From: Sphingobacterium sp. UBA4616
GTDB taxonomy: Bacteria; Bacteroidota; Bacteroidia; Sphingobacteriales; Sphingobacteriaceae
Direction of reading: 5' to 3'
Length of the DNA: 64,000 nucleotides
NCBI GenBank assembly: GCA_002386525.1
Contig: DGIS01000013.1
Span: 257,614 to 321,613 of the forward strand
Positions within the stretch are counted from its first letter, which is position 1. Every line of letters starts with the position of its first letter. The position numbers and the translations under genes were made by a program. Below, one piece after another: positions 1-7,385 of this stretch. The notes beneath the pieces were generated by a model. That model was not told the origin of the DNA. It saw only the letters and a program-made list of their open reading frames with translations, and did no database searches.

Positions 1-407
1 GCTTCCTGGAGCTTACGCCACAGCAGGAAGTGCATTTTGAGTTGGGGAGAGCTTTGGTCGCGCAGTGTGGAAGCCTCGTTAGCCGCGTGCTATATGTCAA
101 AAACGGTGTAAAGAAAAACTTTTTGGTATTGGATGCGGGAATGACGGAATTAATGCGTCCGGCTTTGTATCAGGCTTATCATAAAATAGAGAATATCAGT
201 GCCGCAAATACGGCTGAGCCTGTGAACTATGACGTTGTTGGACCGATCTGTGAATCGTCCGATTGCTTTGGTAAGGAAGTTCCACTTCCTATTTCAAAAC
301 GTGGTGACTTGATCGCCATTCGATCGGCTGGAGCATATGGAGAGGTGATGGCTTCGCGGTATAACTTACGGGAAGAAATTCGTTTTGTATATAACACGCA
401 GTTATAA
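1..407 (+). CDS. lysA: Diaminopimelate decarboxylase, C-terminal part (5' truncated by window edge)
   Basis: The last step of lysine synthesis is the PLP-dependent decarboxylation of meso-diaminopimelate to L-lysine. Only the final 134 codons are in the window; the frame is open to its left edge. Seen: ELGRALVAQCG, matching the EPGR-type motif of fold-III decarboxylases; GPICESSD, carrying the active-site Cys and Glu contributed to the partner subunit of the dimer; and SAGAYGEVMASRYN near the C-terminus, typical of LysA. The usual EPGR proline is Leu here. An in-frame GTG at 30 is internal, not a start. A terminator follows 27 nt after the stop. Confidence 0.9.
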   Translation, partial: FLELTPQQEVHFELGRALVAQCGSLVSRVLYVKNGVKKNFLVLDAGMTELMRPALYQAYHKIENISAANTAEPVNYDVVGPICESSDCFGKEVPLPISKRGDLIAIRSAGAYGEVMASRYNLREEIRFVYNTQL

Positions 408-433
408 ACTGCGGTAACAGAAAATTCATTTTA

Positions 434-463
434 AAGCCAGTCCAAAATAAGGACTGGCTTTTT
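434..463 (+). terminator. Rho-independent terminator after lysA
   Basis: A perfect 10-bp stem (aagccagtcc / ggactggctt) with a 7-nt loop is followed by a T run. It lies 27 nt past the lysA stop and separates lysA from the Lgt-like operon. Confidence 0.85.
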
Positions 464-543
464 GGTGTCCATACTGTCGTGTGCGTGTGTGCAGCGTGCT
501 ATTTTGTTCATCATTTTATTGATTGTCTTTTGTATACTTGTTT

Positions 544-1302
544 ATGCTAATGACCATCGAATTTCCAGTAACGATTGATCTGTTTGGAAAAACATTTCTC
601 CTACATCCTTTTATGGAAGGGCTGGGCATGTTTATTGGTATGCGCTATTATCAGTTGCTCAAATGGAAGGATCAAGAAAGCCTGGGGCATAGCAATTCAC
701 TTCTTATTGTCATCGCAGCAGGAGTAGGGGCGCTCATCGGATCACATCTTATCGGCTCCCTGGAGCGTCCGGACGAATTGCTTAGCGCGAGCAATATATG
801 GGCCTATATCTGGGTAAATAATACCATTATAGGGGGCTTAGCCGGTGGTTTGATTGCAGTTGAACTGATGAAAAAGCTCATGGGGAAAAAAGAGAGCACG
901 GGCGATCTGATGGTTTTCCCCCTGATTGTGGCCATCGCCATTGGTAGAGTTGGTTGCTTTTATACAGGAATCTTCGAACAAACCTATGGTCTGCCTACCG
1001 AATGCCCATTTGGGATGTATCTCGGTGACGCTTATAAACGTCATCCGGTGGCGCTGTATGAAATTGCATTTCTCCTTCTTTTATTTACAGCGCTCCAATG
1101 CTTTAAAACACGCTACAATTATCATAAAGGGGTATTATTTCAGCTTTTTATGCTCAGTTATTTTAGCTTTCGTTTTGTGTTGGATTTTATAAAACCGCGG
1201 GCGATTATTCTTTTTGGCCTCAGTACCATACAAATTACGTGCATCGTGGTGATAATTTATTATATTTATTTATTAAAAAGTGAACGTTTCATCAAAAAAT
1301 AG
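544..1302 (+). CDS. Lgt-like (prolipoprotein diacylglyceryl transferase family) membrane protein, atypical
   Basis: Polytopic membrane protein of 252 aa with the Lgt fold. Recognisable blocks are GRVGCF (about residues 134-139), RHPVALYE (166-173), and an FRFVLDF segment matching the C-terminal Arg/acidic region of Lgt. True Lgt moves diacylglycerol from phosphatidylglycerol to the lipobox cysteine. Here the usual FHGG histidine segment reads LAGG and the GNF asparagine reads GCF, so classical lipoprotein acylation is doubtful (alignment from memory). An in-frame TTG at 523 and ATG at 550 are alternative starts; ATG 544 is chosen as the first ATG. It is 5 nt upstream of the small membrane gene and probably co-transcribed with it and the radical SAM gene. 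Confidence 0.75.
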   Translation: MLMTIEFPVTIDLFGKTFLLHPFMEGLGMFIGMRYYQLLKWKDQESLGHSNSLLIVIAAGVGALIGSHLIGSLERPDELLSASNIWAYIWVNNTIIGGLAGGLIAVELMKKLMGKKESTGDLMVFPLIVAIAIGRVGCFYTGIFEQTYGLPTECPFGMYLGDAYKRHPVALYEIAFLLLLFTALQCFKTRYNYHKGVLFQLFMLSYFSFRFVLDFIKPRAIILFGLSTIQITCIVVIIYYIYLLKSERFIKK

Positions 1303-1307
1303 GAACT

Positions 1308-1547
1308 ATGTATTTGCTTGAAGGATCATTTGGGTCGGAAAGTACTGCAATGTTGGGACTGTTTCTACTTACCATAGGGGCTATTGTGATCGGTATTGCG
1401 CTCTTGGTGATTATTATCGGTTCGATTATCAAAGCAGGCAATAAGGAGTCAAAATTCAATGTTAACCCCTGGCTGAAAGTACTTTTGGGTGGAATTGGTG
1501 CGATGTTGGCAGGAGGACTTGCCTGTGGTCTGACTTTTATGAACTAG
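1308..1547 (+). CDS. Small two-helix membrane protein
   Basis: A 79-aa protein with two strongly hydrophobic segments (about residues 15-42 and 56-77) joined by a short polar loop containing KAGNKESK. I recognise no family. It starts 5 nt after the Lgt-like stop and ends 11 nt before the radical SAM start, so the three genes form one tight operon. It may be a membrane anchor or partner for the radical SAM enzyme or the Lgt-like protein; that is inference from position only. Confidence 0.7.
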   Translation: MYLLEGSFGSESTAMLGLFLLTIGAIVIGIALLVIIIGSIIKAGNKESKFNVNPWLKVLLGGIGAMLAGGLACGLTFMN

Positions 1548-1558
1548 AAATTGTCTTT

Positions 1559-2962
1559 ATGCCCGTTAGAAACTACACCTATTACGACTATACCATCAGT
1601 CTCTGTCCAACATGTCTTTCGCGTGTTGGCGCAAAAATCATTATTGAAAATGAGCAGGTGTTCATGACAAAAACCTGTCCCGAGCACGGATTTTTCAAAA
1701 CGCTGATTGCTACCGATGTGGACTATTATAAAAACATTCGAAATTATAATAAGGCTTCGGAGACTCCTTTAAAATTCGATCATCAGGTTCACTATGGTTG
1801 TCCCTATGATTGTGGTCTATGCATCGATCATGAACAGCACAGTTGTCTCTCGATCATCGAGGTGACCGACCGGTGTAATTTGACCTGTCCAACCTGTTAC
1901 GCGATGTCTTCGCCCCACTATGGGCGGCATCGGTCACTGCAAGAGATTGAGCTGATGTTGGATAAAATCGTCGAAAGTGAAGGTGAACCCGATGTCGTTC
2001 AGATCAGCGGCGGCGAACCAACCATTCACCCTGATTTTTTTAAGATTTTAGATATCGCAAAAACGAAACCCATCAAGCATCTGATGCTCAATACGAATGG
2101 GATCCGGATTGCCAATGATCCCGGTTTTGCGGAGCAACTCGCCACTTATGCGCCCGAATTTGAAATCTATCTCCAGTTTGATTCTTTTCGCCCATCGGTG
2201 CTCGAAAAGTTTCGGGGCAAGGATTTGACAGCTATTCGAAAAAAGGCTATTGACAAATTAAATGCTTTGAATTTGAGTACAACACTGGTGGTGGTGCTGG
2301 AGAGAGGGGCTAATGACGATGAAATTGGTGATATATTGGACTTTGCATTGAAGCAGCAATGCGTTAGGGGGGTAACTTTCCAGCCGGTGGAAATTGCGGG
2401 TAGAAATGCGACCGATGCGTACCATCATAAAATGACGCTTACTGAAGTACGCCAAGAAATACTGAATCAGTGTTCATTGTTGGATCCTCATGATATTATC
2501 CCTGTACCCTGTAATCCAGATGCGTTGGCTATGGGCTATATCTTGAAGATAGGAGATGAACGGATACCGTTAACCCGACATATTGATCCCGCTTTGCTGT
2601 TGAATAATCAATCCCGCAACACCATTGTCTATGAGCAGGACAAGGGGGTACAGATGCAGTTGCTGGATATTTTTAGTACGGGAATTTCCGTAGACAGCGT
2701 CAAACCAAAAGTTAATCAGCTGCTTTGCTGTCTGCCGGAGGTTTGTGCTCCCGACCTCGATTACGACAACCTTTTTCGCATCATCATCATGAATTTTATG
2801 GATGCTTACGACTTTGACGTTCGCGCTGTTAAAAAGTCCTGTGTGCATATTGTCAATAAAGATTTGAAGATAATTCCATTTGAAACAATGAATTTATTTT
2901 ATCGTGATGATAAATTGAAGCGTCTGGAAGAACTTAAATTATCGGACGCTATTCGATTTTAG
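1559..2962 (+). CDS. Radical SAM protein of the Tes / MJ0619-like family
   Basis: A 467-aa radical SAM enzyme. In order: a zinc-ribbon-like N-terminus with CPTC (16-19) and CPEHG (40-44); a CPYDCGLCIDHEQHSC block (81-96), which I recognise from the archaeal MJ0619 family, including tetraether lipid synthase Tes; the radical SAM cluster motif CNLTCPTC (106-113); and SGGEP (150-154) for SAM binding. Near the end, LLCCLPEVC and KKSCVH suggest auxiliary Fe-S ligands. From memory, family members usually have CC before VH/IH and PFC after it; here these read SC and PFE. Family members form C-C bonds between lipid tails or methylate unreactive carbons. The substrate here is unknown, but two membrane-protein genes in the same operon point to a lipid or lipoprotein. 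Confidence 0.85.
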   Translation: MPVRNYTYYDYTISLCPTCLSRVGAKIIIENEQVFMTKTCPEHGFFKTLIATDVDYYKNIRNYNKASETPLKFDHQVHYGCPYDCGLCIDHEQHSCLSIIEVTDRCNLTCPTCYAMSSPHYGRHRSLQEIELMLDKIVESEGEPDVVQISGGEPTIHPDFFKILDIAKTKPIKHLMLNTNGIRIANDPGFAEQLATYAPEFEIYLQFDSFRPSVLEKFRGKDLTAIRKKAIDKLNALNLSTTLVVVLERGANDDEIGDILDFALKQQCVRGVTFQPVEIAGRNATDAYHHKMTLTEVRQEILNQCSLLDPHDIIPVPCNPDALAMGYILKIGDERIPLTRHIDPALLLNNQSRNTIVYEQDKGVQMQLLDIFSTGISVDSVKPKVNQLLCCLPEVCAPDLDYDNLFRIIIMNFMDAYDFDVRAVKKSCVHIVNKDLKIIPFETMNLFYRDDKLKRLEELKLSDAIRF

Positions 2963-2987
2963 TGTTATATAAGCTATTTTTGTCGAA

Positions 2988-3012
2988 AAAAGGAACGCCG
3001 GTCCTTTTCTGG
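2988..3012 (+). terminator. Weak stem-loop after the radical SAM gene
   Basis: A 7-bp stem aaaagga/tcctttt with loop acgccgg is followed by a mixed pyrimidine stretch. It may be a weak terminator. A TATTTTTG element (2975-2982), an exact TAnnTTTG match without a clear -33 box, lies just upstream and could serve the following channel gene, in which case the hairpin would sit in its leader. Confidence 0.4.
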
Positions 3013-3081
3013 ATTTTCTAGCTGGTTGGGGGGACTCGGCTTGTAGATCGGAGCGGAAAAAAGGATAATAAAATAAGCAGT

Positions 3082-5415
3082 ATGAAATTGGGGATTTTTA
3101 AGCATTTAGTTTTTGTTGTCAGCCTTTTGGCTTTCCAGTTGCAGGTCTCTGCGCAAGATTCAGTTCAAGTAAGAAGAACTTCGAGCATTGATCGGACGTC
3201 ACATGCCAACCTGGATAGACGGGCCAGTTCCGATTCAACCCGTGTCGGAAACGATTCTTTGCGGAATGACCTGAAGAAGGTTAATCTGACTTTTTTATCC
3301 AACATCCGCACATCGTCGCTAGCCGAATTTGTTGCGCAATTGAATGAAAAGTCCAACGCTTATTTGGGCACAAATGCGGGATCAGCGAAAGATAGTATTG
3401 CTGCAATAAAAAATAGTATTCAGGAAGAGATCCGACAGCTTAAGTCCATTAAAGGGAGCATCAGTAATTATTCAAACAGCCTCAACGGTACGCAAGATCA
3501 AATCAGACGCCTGATCAGCCAATACGATATCAATGCTAACAACCATAGCCGTGCATACCAGTACCTCGATAACGCGCAGGCTAAACTTGCGGCTAAGATG
3601 GACTCCCTAGAGCTGATCAATCGGACCATCGATGAACTGATCTTAAAGAATCAACGGCATTTGGTTCGGTTAGACGACGTACATGAGTTAAAAAGCGATA
3701 GTAAGAAGGTAGATACCGTAGCAGGTAAGCGTTCAATCTGGAAAGCGAATACGATAGCAATTTCAAAGGATGTGCTACTCAATAATATCCGTACAAATTA
3801 CAGTAATAATAAATCGATCGACAAATACGTCAATCGGACAGACTGGGCAAGCCGTATCCTGCTCATTATACTGGGCTTGGGATATTGCTATTGGATAGCA
3901 CGGGTGTCCTATATTCTAAGACAACATGATCCTGAACATCAATTTGCTATTGACGCTATTGTCGGGAAGACAATCATTTTTCTACTGACTTTATTGCCTT
4001 TTGTAAACTTCTTTACGCCGAGTTTTATTTTGCAGGCTTCCCAGTTGATCATCATGTTGATCTTTATGTTTTTACTAAGACATCGTATGACGGGGGGGCA
4101 GCGTAAAATAGCCATTATTCTCATTGTATTCTATGTACTTGATATTTTTGTCAATATAATCGTAAGTGACGATCTCTTCCCGAGGATCATTTGCATTGTT
4201 TTTAATCTGATTGCCCTTGGGCTCGTCAGTTATACAAAACGACGCATAAAAAATGCGCAAAGTCCGGGATACATCAGCAATTTTATCTATGTCATTTTCG
4301 CTATTTTAAATATTACGGCAATAACATTGAATGTCATTGGTCATGTCGAGCACTCTCGGAGTTTCAGTATAGCGTGTGCCGTCGGTTTGGTGCAGTCGTT
4401 TACATTGCAATATTTCGCAGACATGATTAAGGCTGATGTGCGTAATCAGTTTAAAAAAGATCGCCTCACGTTGGGGTTCTGGATGCGGTTCAATGAGCAG
4501 CGCACATTGGGGATCATCACCCAGTTTCTTCGGGTCGTTTGTATACTTTTAGTAATCATCGTGCTGGCCAATAATCTGCAGTTTATTGAAACATTACTGG
4601 CCGTTAGTGAAGTCTTTTTTGGTAAAGTGCGCAGTATTGGTAGTATATCGTTCACACTGGGTAATCTTGTAGTGGCTATCTTACTGCTTTTGGTGGCGCA
4701 GTGGTTTCAAAAAAATATCAGTTTAATCGTACTTGGAGGCGAAGACGGCCAACTTAGCCAGGCCTATAATCAGAAGATGACGCTATTTCCACTATTTCGG
4801 TTGGCAATTATTCTGATTGGTTTTTTTATGGCGGTTTCTGCATTGGGCATGAGTTTGGATAAACTGACCGTTGTGATTGGAGCGCTGAGTGTTGGTATCG
4901 GTCTGGGGATGCAGAATATCATCAATAATTTTGTGTCAGGTATTATTTTGGTTTTCGACAAGCCGTTTCGGGTGGGGGATCAAATTGAGCTTGCCGATAA
5001 AAAAGGACGTGTTAAAGAAATCGGTATACGTGCCAGCGTTTTAAAAACGGGCGATGGGGCTGATGTTATTATTCCAAATGGTGATTTGCTTTCAGGAAGG
5101 GTTGTCAACTGGACGTTATCCCAAGAATACAGCAAGACAAGTTTTGTCCTCCACATCGATCGGAAAGCAGATTTGGATCAAGCTAAACAGTGGATTAAGG
5201 ACGCGATGGAAAGTAGCGCCCATTTTATCAAAGATAGAGATAGCGGCATCAGTATACAGGATATCAGTGAAGAGATGATTTATCTGAGCGTGTCCGGCTG
5301 GGTAAACTTTGCGGCCAATACCTCAGCCTTTAAAAATGATGTATTACTTATATTATACAAAAAGTTTGAAGCCGAGGGTTTGAAGTTCTACAGTGTCATG
5401 CCGCCCAAAAGCTAA
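3082..5415 (+). CDS. MscS-family mechanosensitive ion channel with large N-terminal domain
   Basis: Protein of 777 aa. An N-terminal signal peptide ending near VSAQ is followed by a Ser/Asp-rich stretch and a long helical, probably coiled-coil region (about 60-215) placed in the periplasm. A multi-helix membrane domain (from about 250) follows. The conserved MscS pore helix and beta domain lie at about 590-680, with GLGMQNIINNF, FDKPFRVGDQI and VIIPNGDL. The architecture resembles the large MscK/MscM-type channels rather than the 286-residue MscS. The predicted role is release of solutes during hypo-osmotic shock. It may be transcribed from its own promoter at 2975. Confidence 0.88.
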   Translation: MKLGIFKHLVFVVSLLAFQLQVSAQDSVQVRRTSSIDRTSHANLDRRASSDSTRVGNDSLRNDLKKVNLTFLSNIRTSSLAEFVAQLNEKSNAYLGTNAGSAKDSIAAIKNSIQEEIRQLKSIKGSISNYSNSLNGTQDQIRRLISQYDINANNHSRAYQYLDNAQAKLAAKMDSLELINRTIDELILKNQRHLVRLDDVHELKSDSKKVDTVAGKRSIWKANTIAISKDVLLNNIRTNYSNNKSIDKYVNRTDWASRILLIILGLGYCYWIARVSYILRQHDPEHQFAIDAIVGKTIIFLLTLLPFVNFFTPSFILQASQLIIMLIFMFLLRHRMTGGQRKIAIILIVFYVLDIFVNIIVSDDLFPRIICIVFNLIALGLVSYTKRRIKNAQSPGYISNFIYVIFAILNITAITLNVIGHVEHSRSFSIACAVGLVQSFTLQYFADMIKADVRNQFKKDRLTLGFWMRFNEQRTLGIITQFLRVVCILLVIIVLANNLQFIETLLAVSEVFFGKVRSIGSISFTLGNLVVAILLLLVAQWFQKNISLIVLGGEDGQLSQAYNQKMTLFPLFRLAIILIGFFMAVSALGMSLDKLTVVIGALSVGIGLGMQNIINNFVSGIILVFDKPFRVGDQIELADKKGRVKEIGIRASVLKTGDGADVIIPNGDLLSGRVVNWTLSQEYSKTSFVLHIDRKADLDQAKQWIKDAMESSAHFIKDRDSGISIQDISEEMIYLSVSGWVNFAANTSAFKNDVLLILYKKFEAEGLKFYSVMPPKS

Positions 5416-5469
5416 TCCAATCCATTGACTTTCTATTGACGGATGTATTTAATCGTGTGCTGTAAAGGC

Positions 5470-6303
5470 TTACAATTTAATCAGCTGCGTTCGGTAGTAT
5501 AACGGACTGAATCCTTTGGCACGTTTGTAGAAATGTGAAAGATGGCTCTCGTCTGTAAATCCGAGTTCTGCAGCAATTTGCTTCAGTGTGTAAGCCTTGG
5601 ATTTCAGTCGGTTTTCGATGAGTTCGATCCGGTAGGTATTGATATATGACCTTAAGCTCGTGCCAAAGTTTTTCTTAAAATAGATACCAAAATAGGATGG
5701 AGCGATATTGAATTTCTGAGCCAGGATACTGACTTTGAGTTTTTCGGGTGAAAAGATATAGCGATGGATGTAGGCCGAAATTGATCGATCAATATATAAT
5801 TCAGGCTGCTGGGGCAAACGCTGTGCCTCCGATATCTCTTTATAAAGCCCAAATATGGCAACGAGTTGGTCAAATAGCCAATCAGCATGCTGACTGATCG
5901 CCATATCAGCATATAGTCGGACAGCTTCCAGCACATGGGAAAAAATCAGACGATAATGTTCGCCAATATTCAATTTGCGCTCCTTGAGGCCTTTATCGTT
6001 CATCAGCTCCATGATCCAGGAATAGAGCTTTTGGTTCCGTTTGTTCTGCAGGAAATAGCCGTCTGTAAACAAAATAAATAAGAAATGTGTCTTTTTCTCA
6101 ATTTTAAAATAATGCATGTCTGCTGGACTAATCAAGAAGATATCGCCACGTTCATAATTCAGTTCAAATTTGTTAATCACATGTGTTCCTCTACCCGAAC
6201 GAATATAAACGAGCTCATAGTAATTCTGCTGATGCGGTGGCAGGTGAAAGCTATTCTCAACAAATTCACTGATCCGTAGCGGTTCAAACTGTTTTTTACG
6301 CAT
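5470..6303 (-). CDS. AraC-family transcriptional regulator
   Basis: Protein of 277 aa with an N-terminal cupin-like sensor domain (HLPPHQQNYYELVYIRSG near the start) and a C-terminal pair of helix-turn-helix motifs (about 175-275: KVSILAQKFNIAPSYFGIYF and KQIAAELGFTDESHLSHFYK). It is divergent from the AEC transporter across 107 nt, so it probably controls that gene. The ligand cannot be told from sequence. Confidence 0.88.
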   Translation of the reverse strand: MRKKQFEPLRISEFVENSFHLPPHQQNYYELVYIRSGRGTHVINKFELNYERGDIFLISPADMHYFKIEKKTHFLFILFTDGYFLQNKRNQKLYSWIMELMNDKGLKERKLNIGEHYRLIFSHVLEAVRLYADMAISQHADWLFDQLVAIFGLYKEISEAQRLPQQPELYIDRSISAYIHRYIFSPEKLKVSILAQKFNIAPSYFGIYFKKNFGTSLRSYINTYRIELIENRLKSKAYTLKQIAAELGFTDESHLSHFYKRAKGFSPLYYRTQLIKL

Positions 6304-6410
6304 TACTTTTCGGTTTGTACATCCCTAAATATACATAAAAATAATGTATTTATACATGTTTTTGCCTGTTGTACTATTGCACCTTTGTGTCGGATAAAAC
6401 GGTATAAAAC

Positions 6411-7325
6411 ATGGTCAATTTTATAATGATTGCATTTTGCATCGCGGCCGGCATGTTGTTGCGGAGAACAAATTTAATTCATTCCGAAGCACATAAGGGC
6501 ATCAATACCTGGATTCTTTATTTTGCACTGCCAGCAGTATCTTTTAAATATATTCCAAAGATCGTATGGTCTTCGCAATTGCTGTTTCCTGTATTTTCGG
6601 CCATACTCGTTTGGGCAGGTAGCTGGTTATTTATGGAGTTATACTGTAAACGTAAAAATTATAAGCAACGTTCGCGCAGCAGTTTGGAATTGGCGGCGGG
6701 ATATAGTAACACTTCTTTTATCGGTTTCCCGCTGATTATTGCTTATTTTGGTGAGGCACACTTACCCATAGCGATTATTTGCGACCAAACGACCTTTATT
6801 CTGCTCTCCACAGCAGGAATTATCAATGCGCTGAAAGCGAATGTACATGAGGGCGAGACAATTGATGTGAAATTTATGCTGCGAAAGCTGCTTAGCTTTC
6901 CGCCTTTAATCGGTTGCACTGCCGCATTGCTGCTATCTCAATTTGTTGATCTGTCCGTTGCCGAGCCTTTTTTCGATAAGCTCGTTGCCACAGTGGGACC
7001 TTTGGCACTATTCTCTATTGGGTTGCAGCTTAAGTTTGATGGCTGGAAGCAGCAGGCCTCGCAAATTAGCACAGCAATGATCTATAAACTGATTTTAGCA
7101 CCCCTGCTTGTCTGTATATTTGCTTTATTGTTGGGTGTAAAGGGTTCCATTGCAAGGATCAGCATTTTTGAAGCAGCCATGCCAACTTTGGTAACTTCAG
7201 GTATTATTGCCGAGCAATATCATTTAAATACGAAACTGGTCAACCTGGTCATTGGCTTTAGTATCGTCGCCGGATTGCTGACCACCTTATGCTGGGACTT
7301 TGCCATTCGGATATTGTTTCCCTAA
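6411..7325 (+). CDS. AEC-family (auxin efflux carrier-like) transporter
   Basis: Integral membrane protein of 304 aa with about ten hydrophobic segments. The AEC signature is seen in an N-terminal half beginning FIMIAFCIAAGMLLRR, the inner GYSNTSFIGFPLI motif, and a C-terminal half ending in a helix with ASGIIAEQY-like sequence (TSGIIAEQYHLN). Family members export organic acids, amino acids or auxin-like anions. It is divergent from an AraC regulator, which suggests substrate-induced expression. A weak promoter-like pair, TTTG (6361-6364) and CACCTTTG (6380-6387), sits upstream. Confidence 0.82.
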   Translation: MVNFIMIAFCIAAGMLLRRTNLIHSEAHKGINTWILYFALPAVSFKYIPKIVWSSQLLFPVFSAILVWAGSWLFMELYCKRKNYKQRSRSSLELAAGYSNTSFIGFPLIIAYFGEAHLPIAIICDQTTFILLSTAGIINALKANVHEGETIDVKFMLRKLLSFPPLIGCTAALLLSQFVDLSVAEPFFDKLVATVGPLALFSIGLQLKFDGWKQQASQISTAMIYKLILAPLLVCIFALLLGVKGSIARISIFEAAMPTLVTSGIIAEQYHLNTKLVNLVIGFSIVAGLLTTLCWDFAIRILFP

Positions 7326-7345
7326 TTGATAAGGTGCATAAAAAG

Positions 7346-7378
7346 AAAAAACTCCTTCATGTATGGAAGGAGTTTTTT
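7346..7378. terminator. Bidirectional terminator between AEC transporter and purL
   Basis: A 13-bp perfect stem (aaaaaactccttc / gaaggagtttttt) with a 7-nt loop carries A and T runs on both sides, so it serves both converging genes. Confidence 0.92.
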
Positions 7379-7385
7379 CTTTTTA

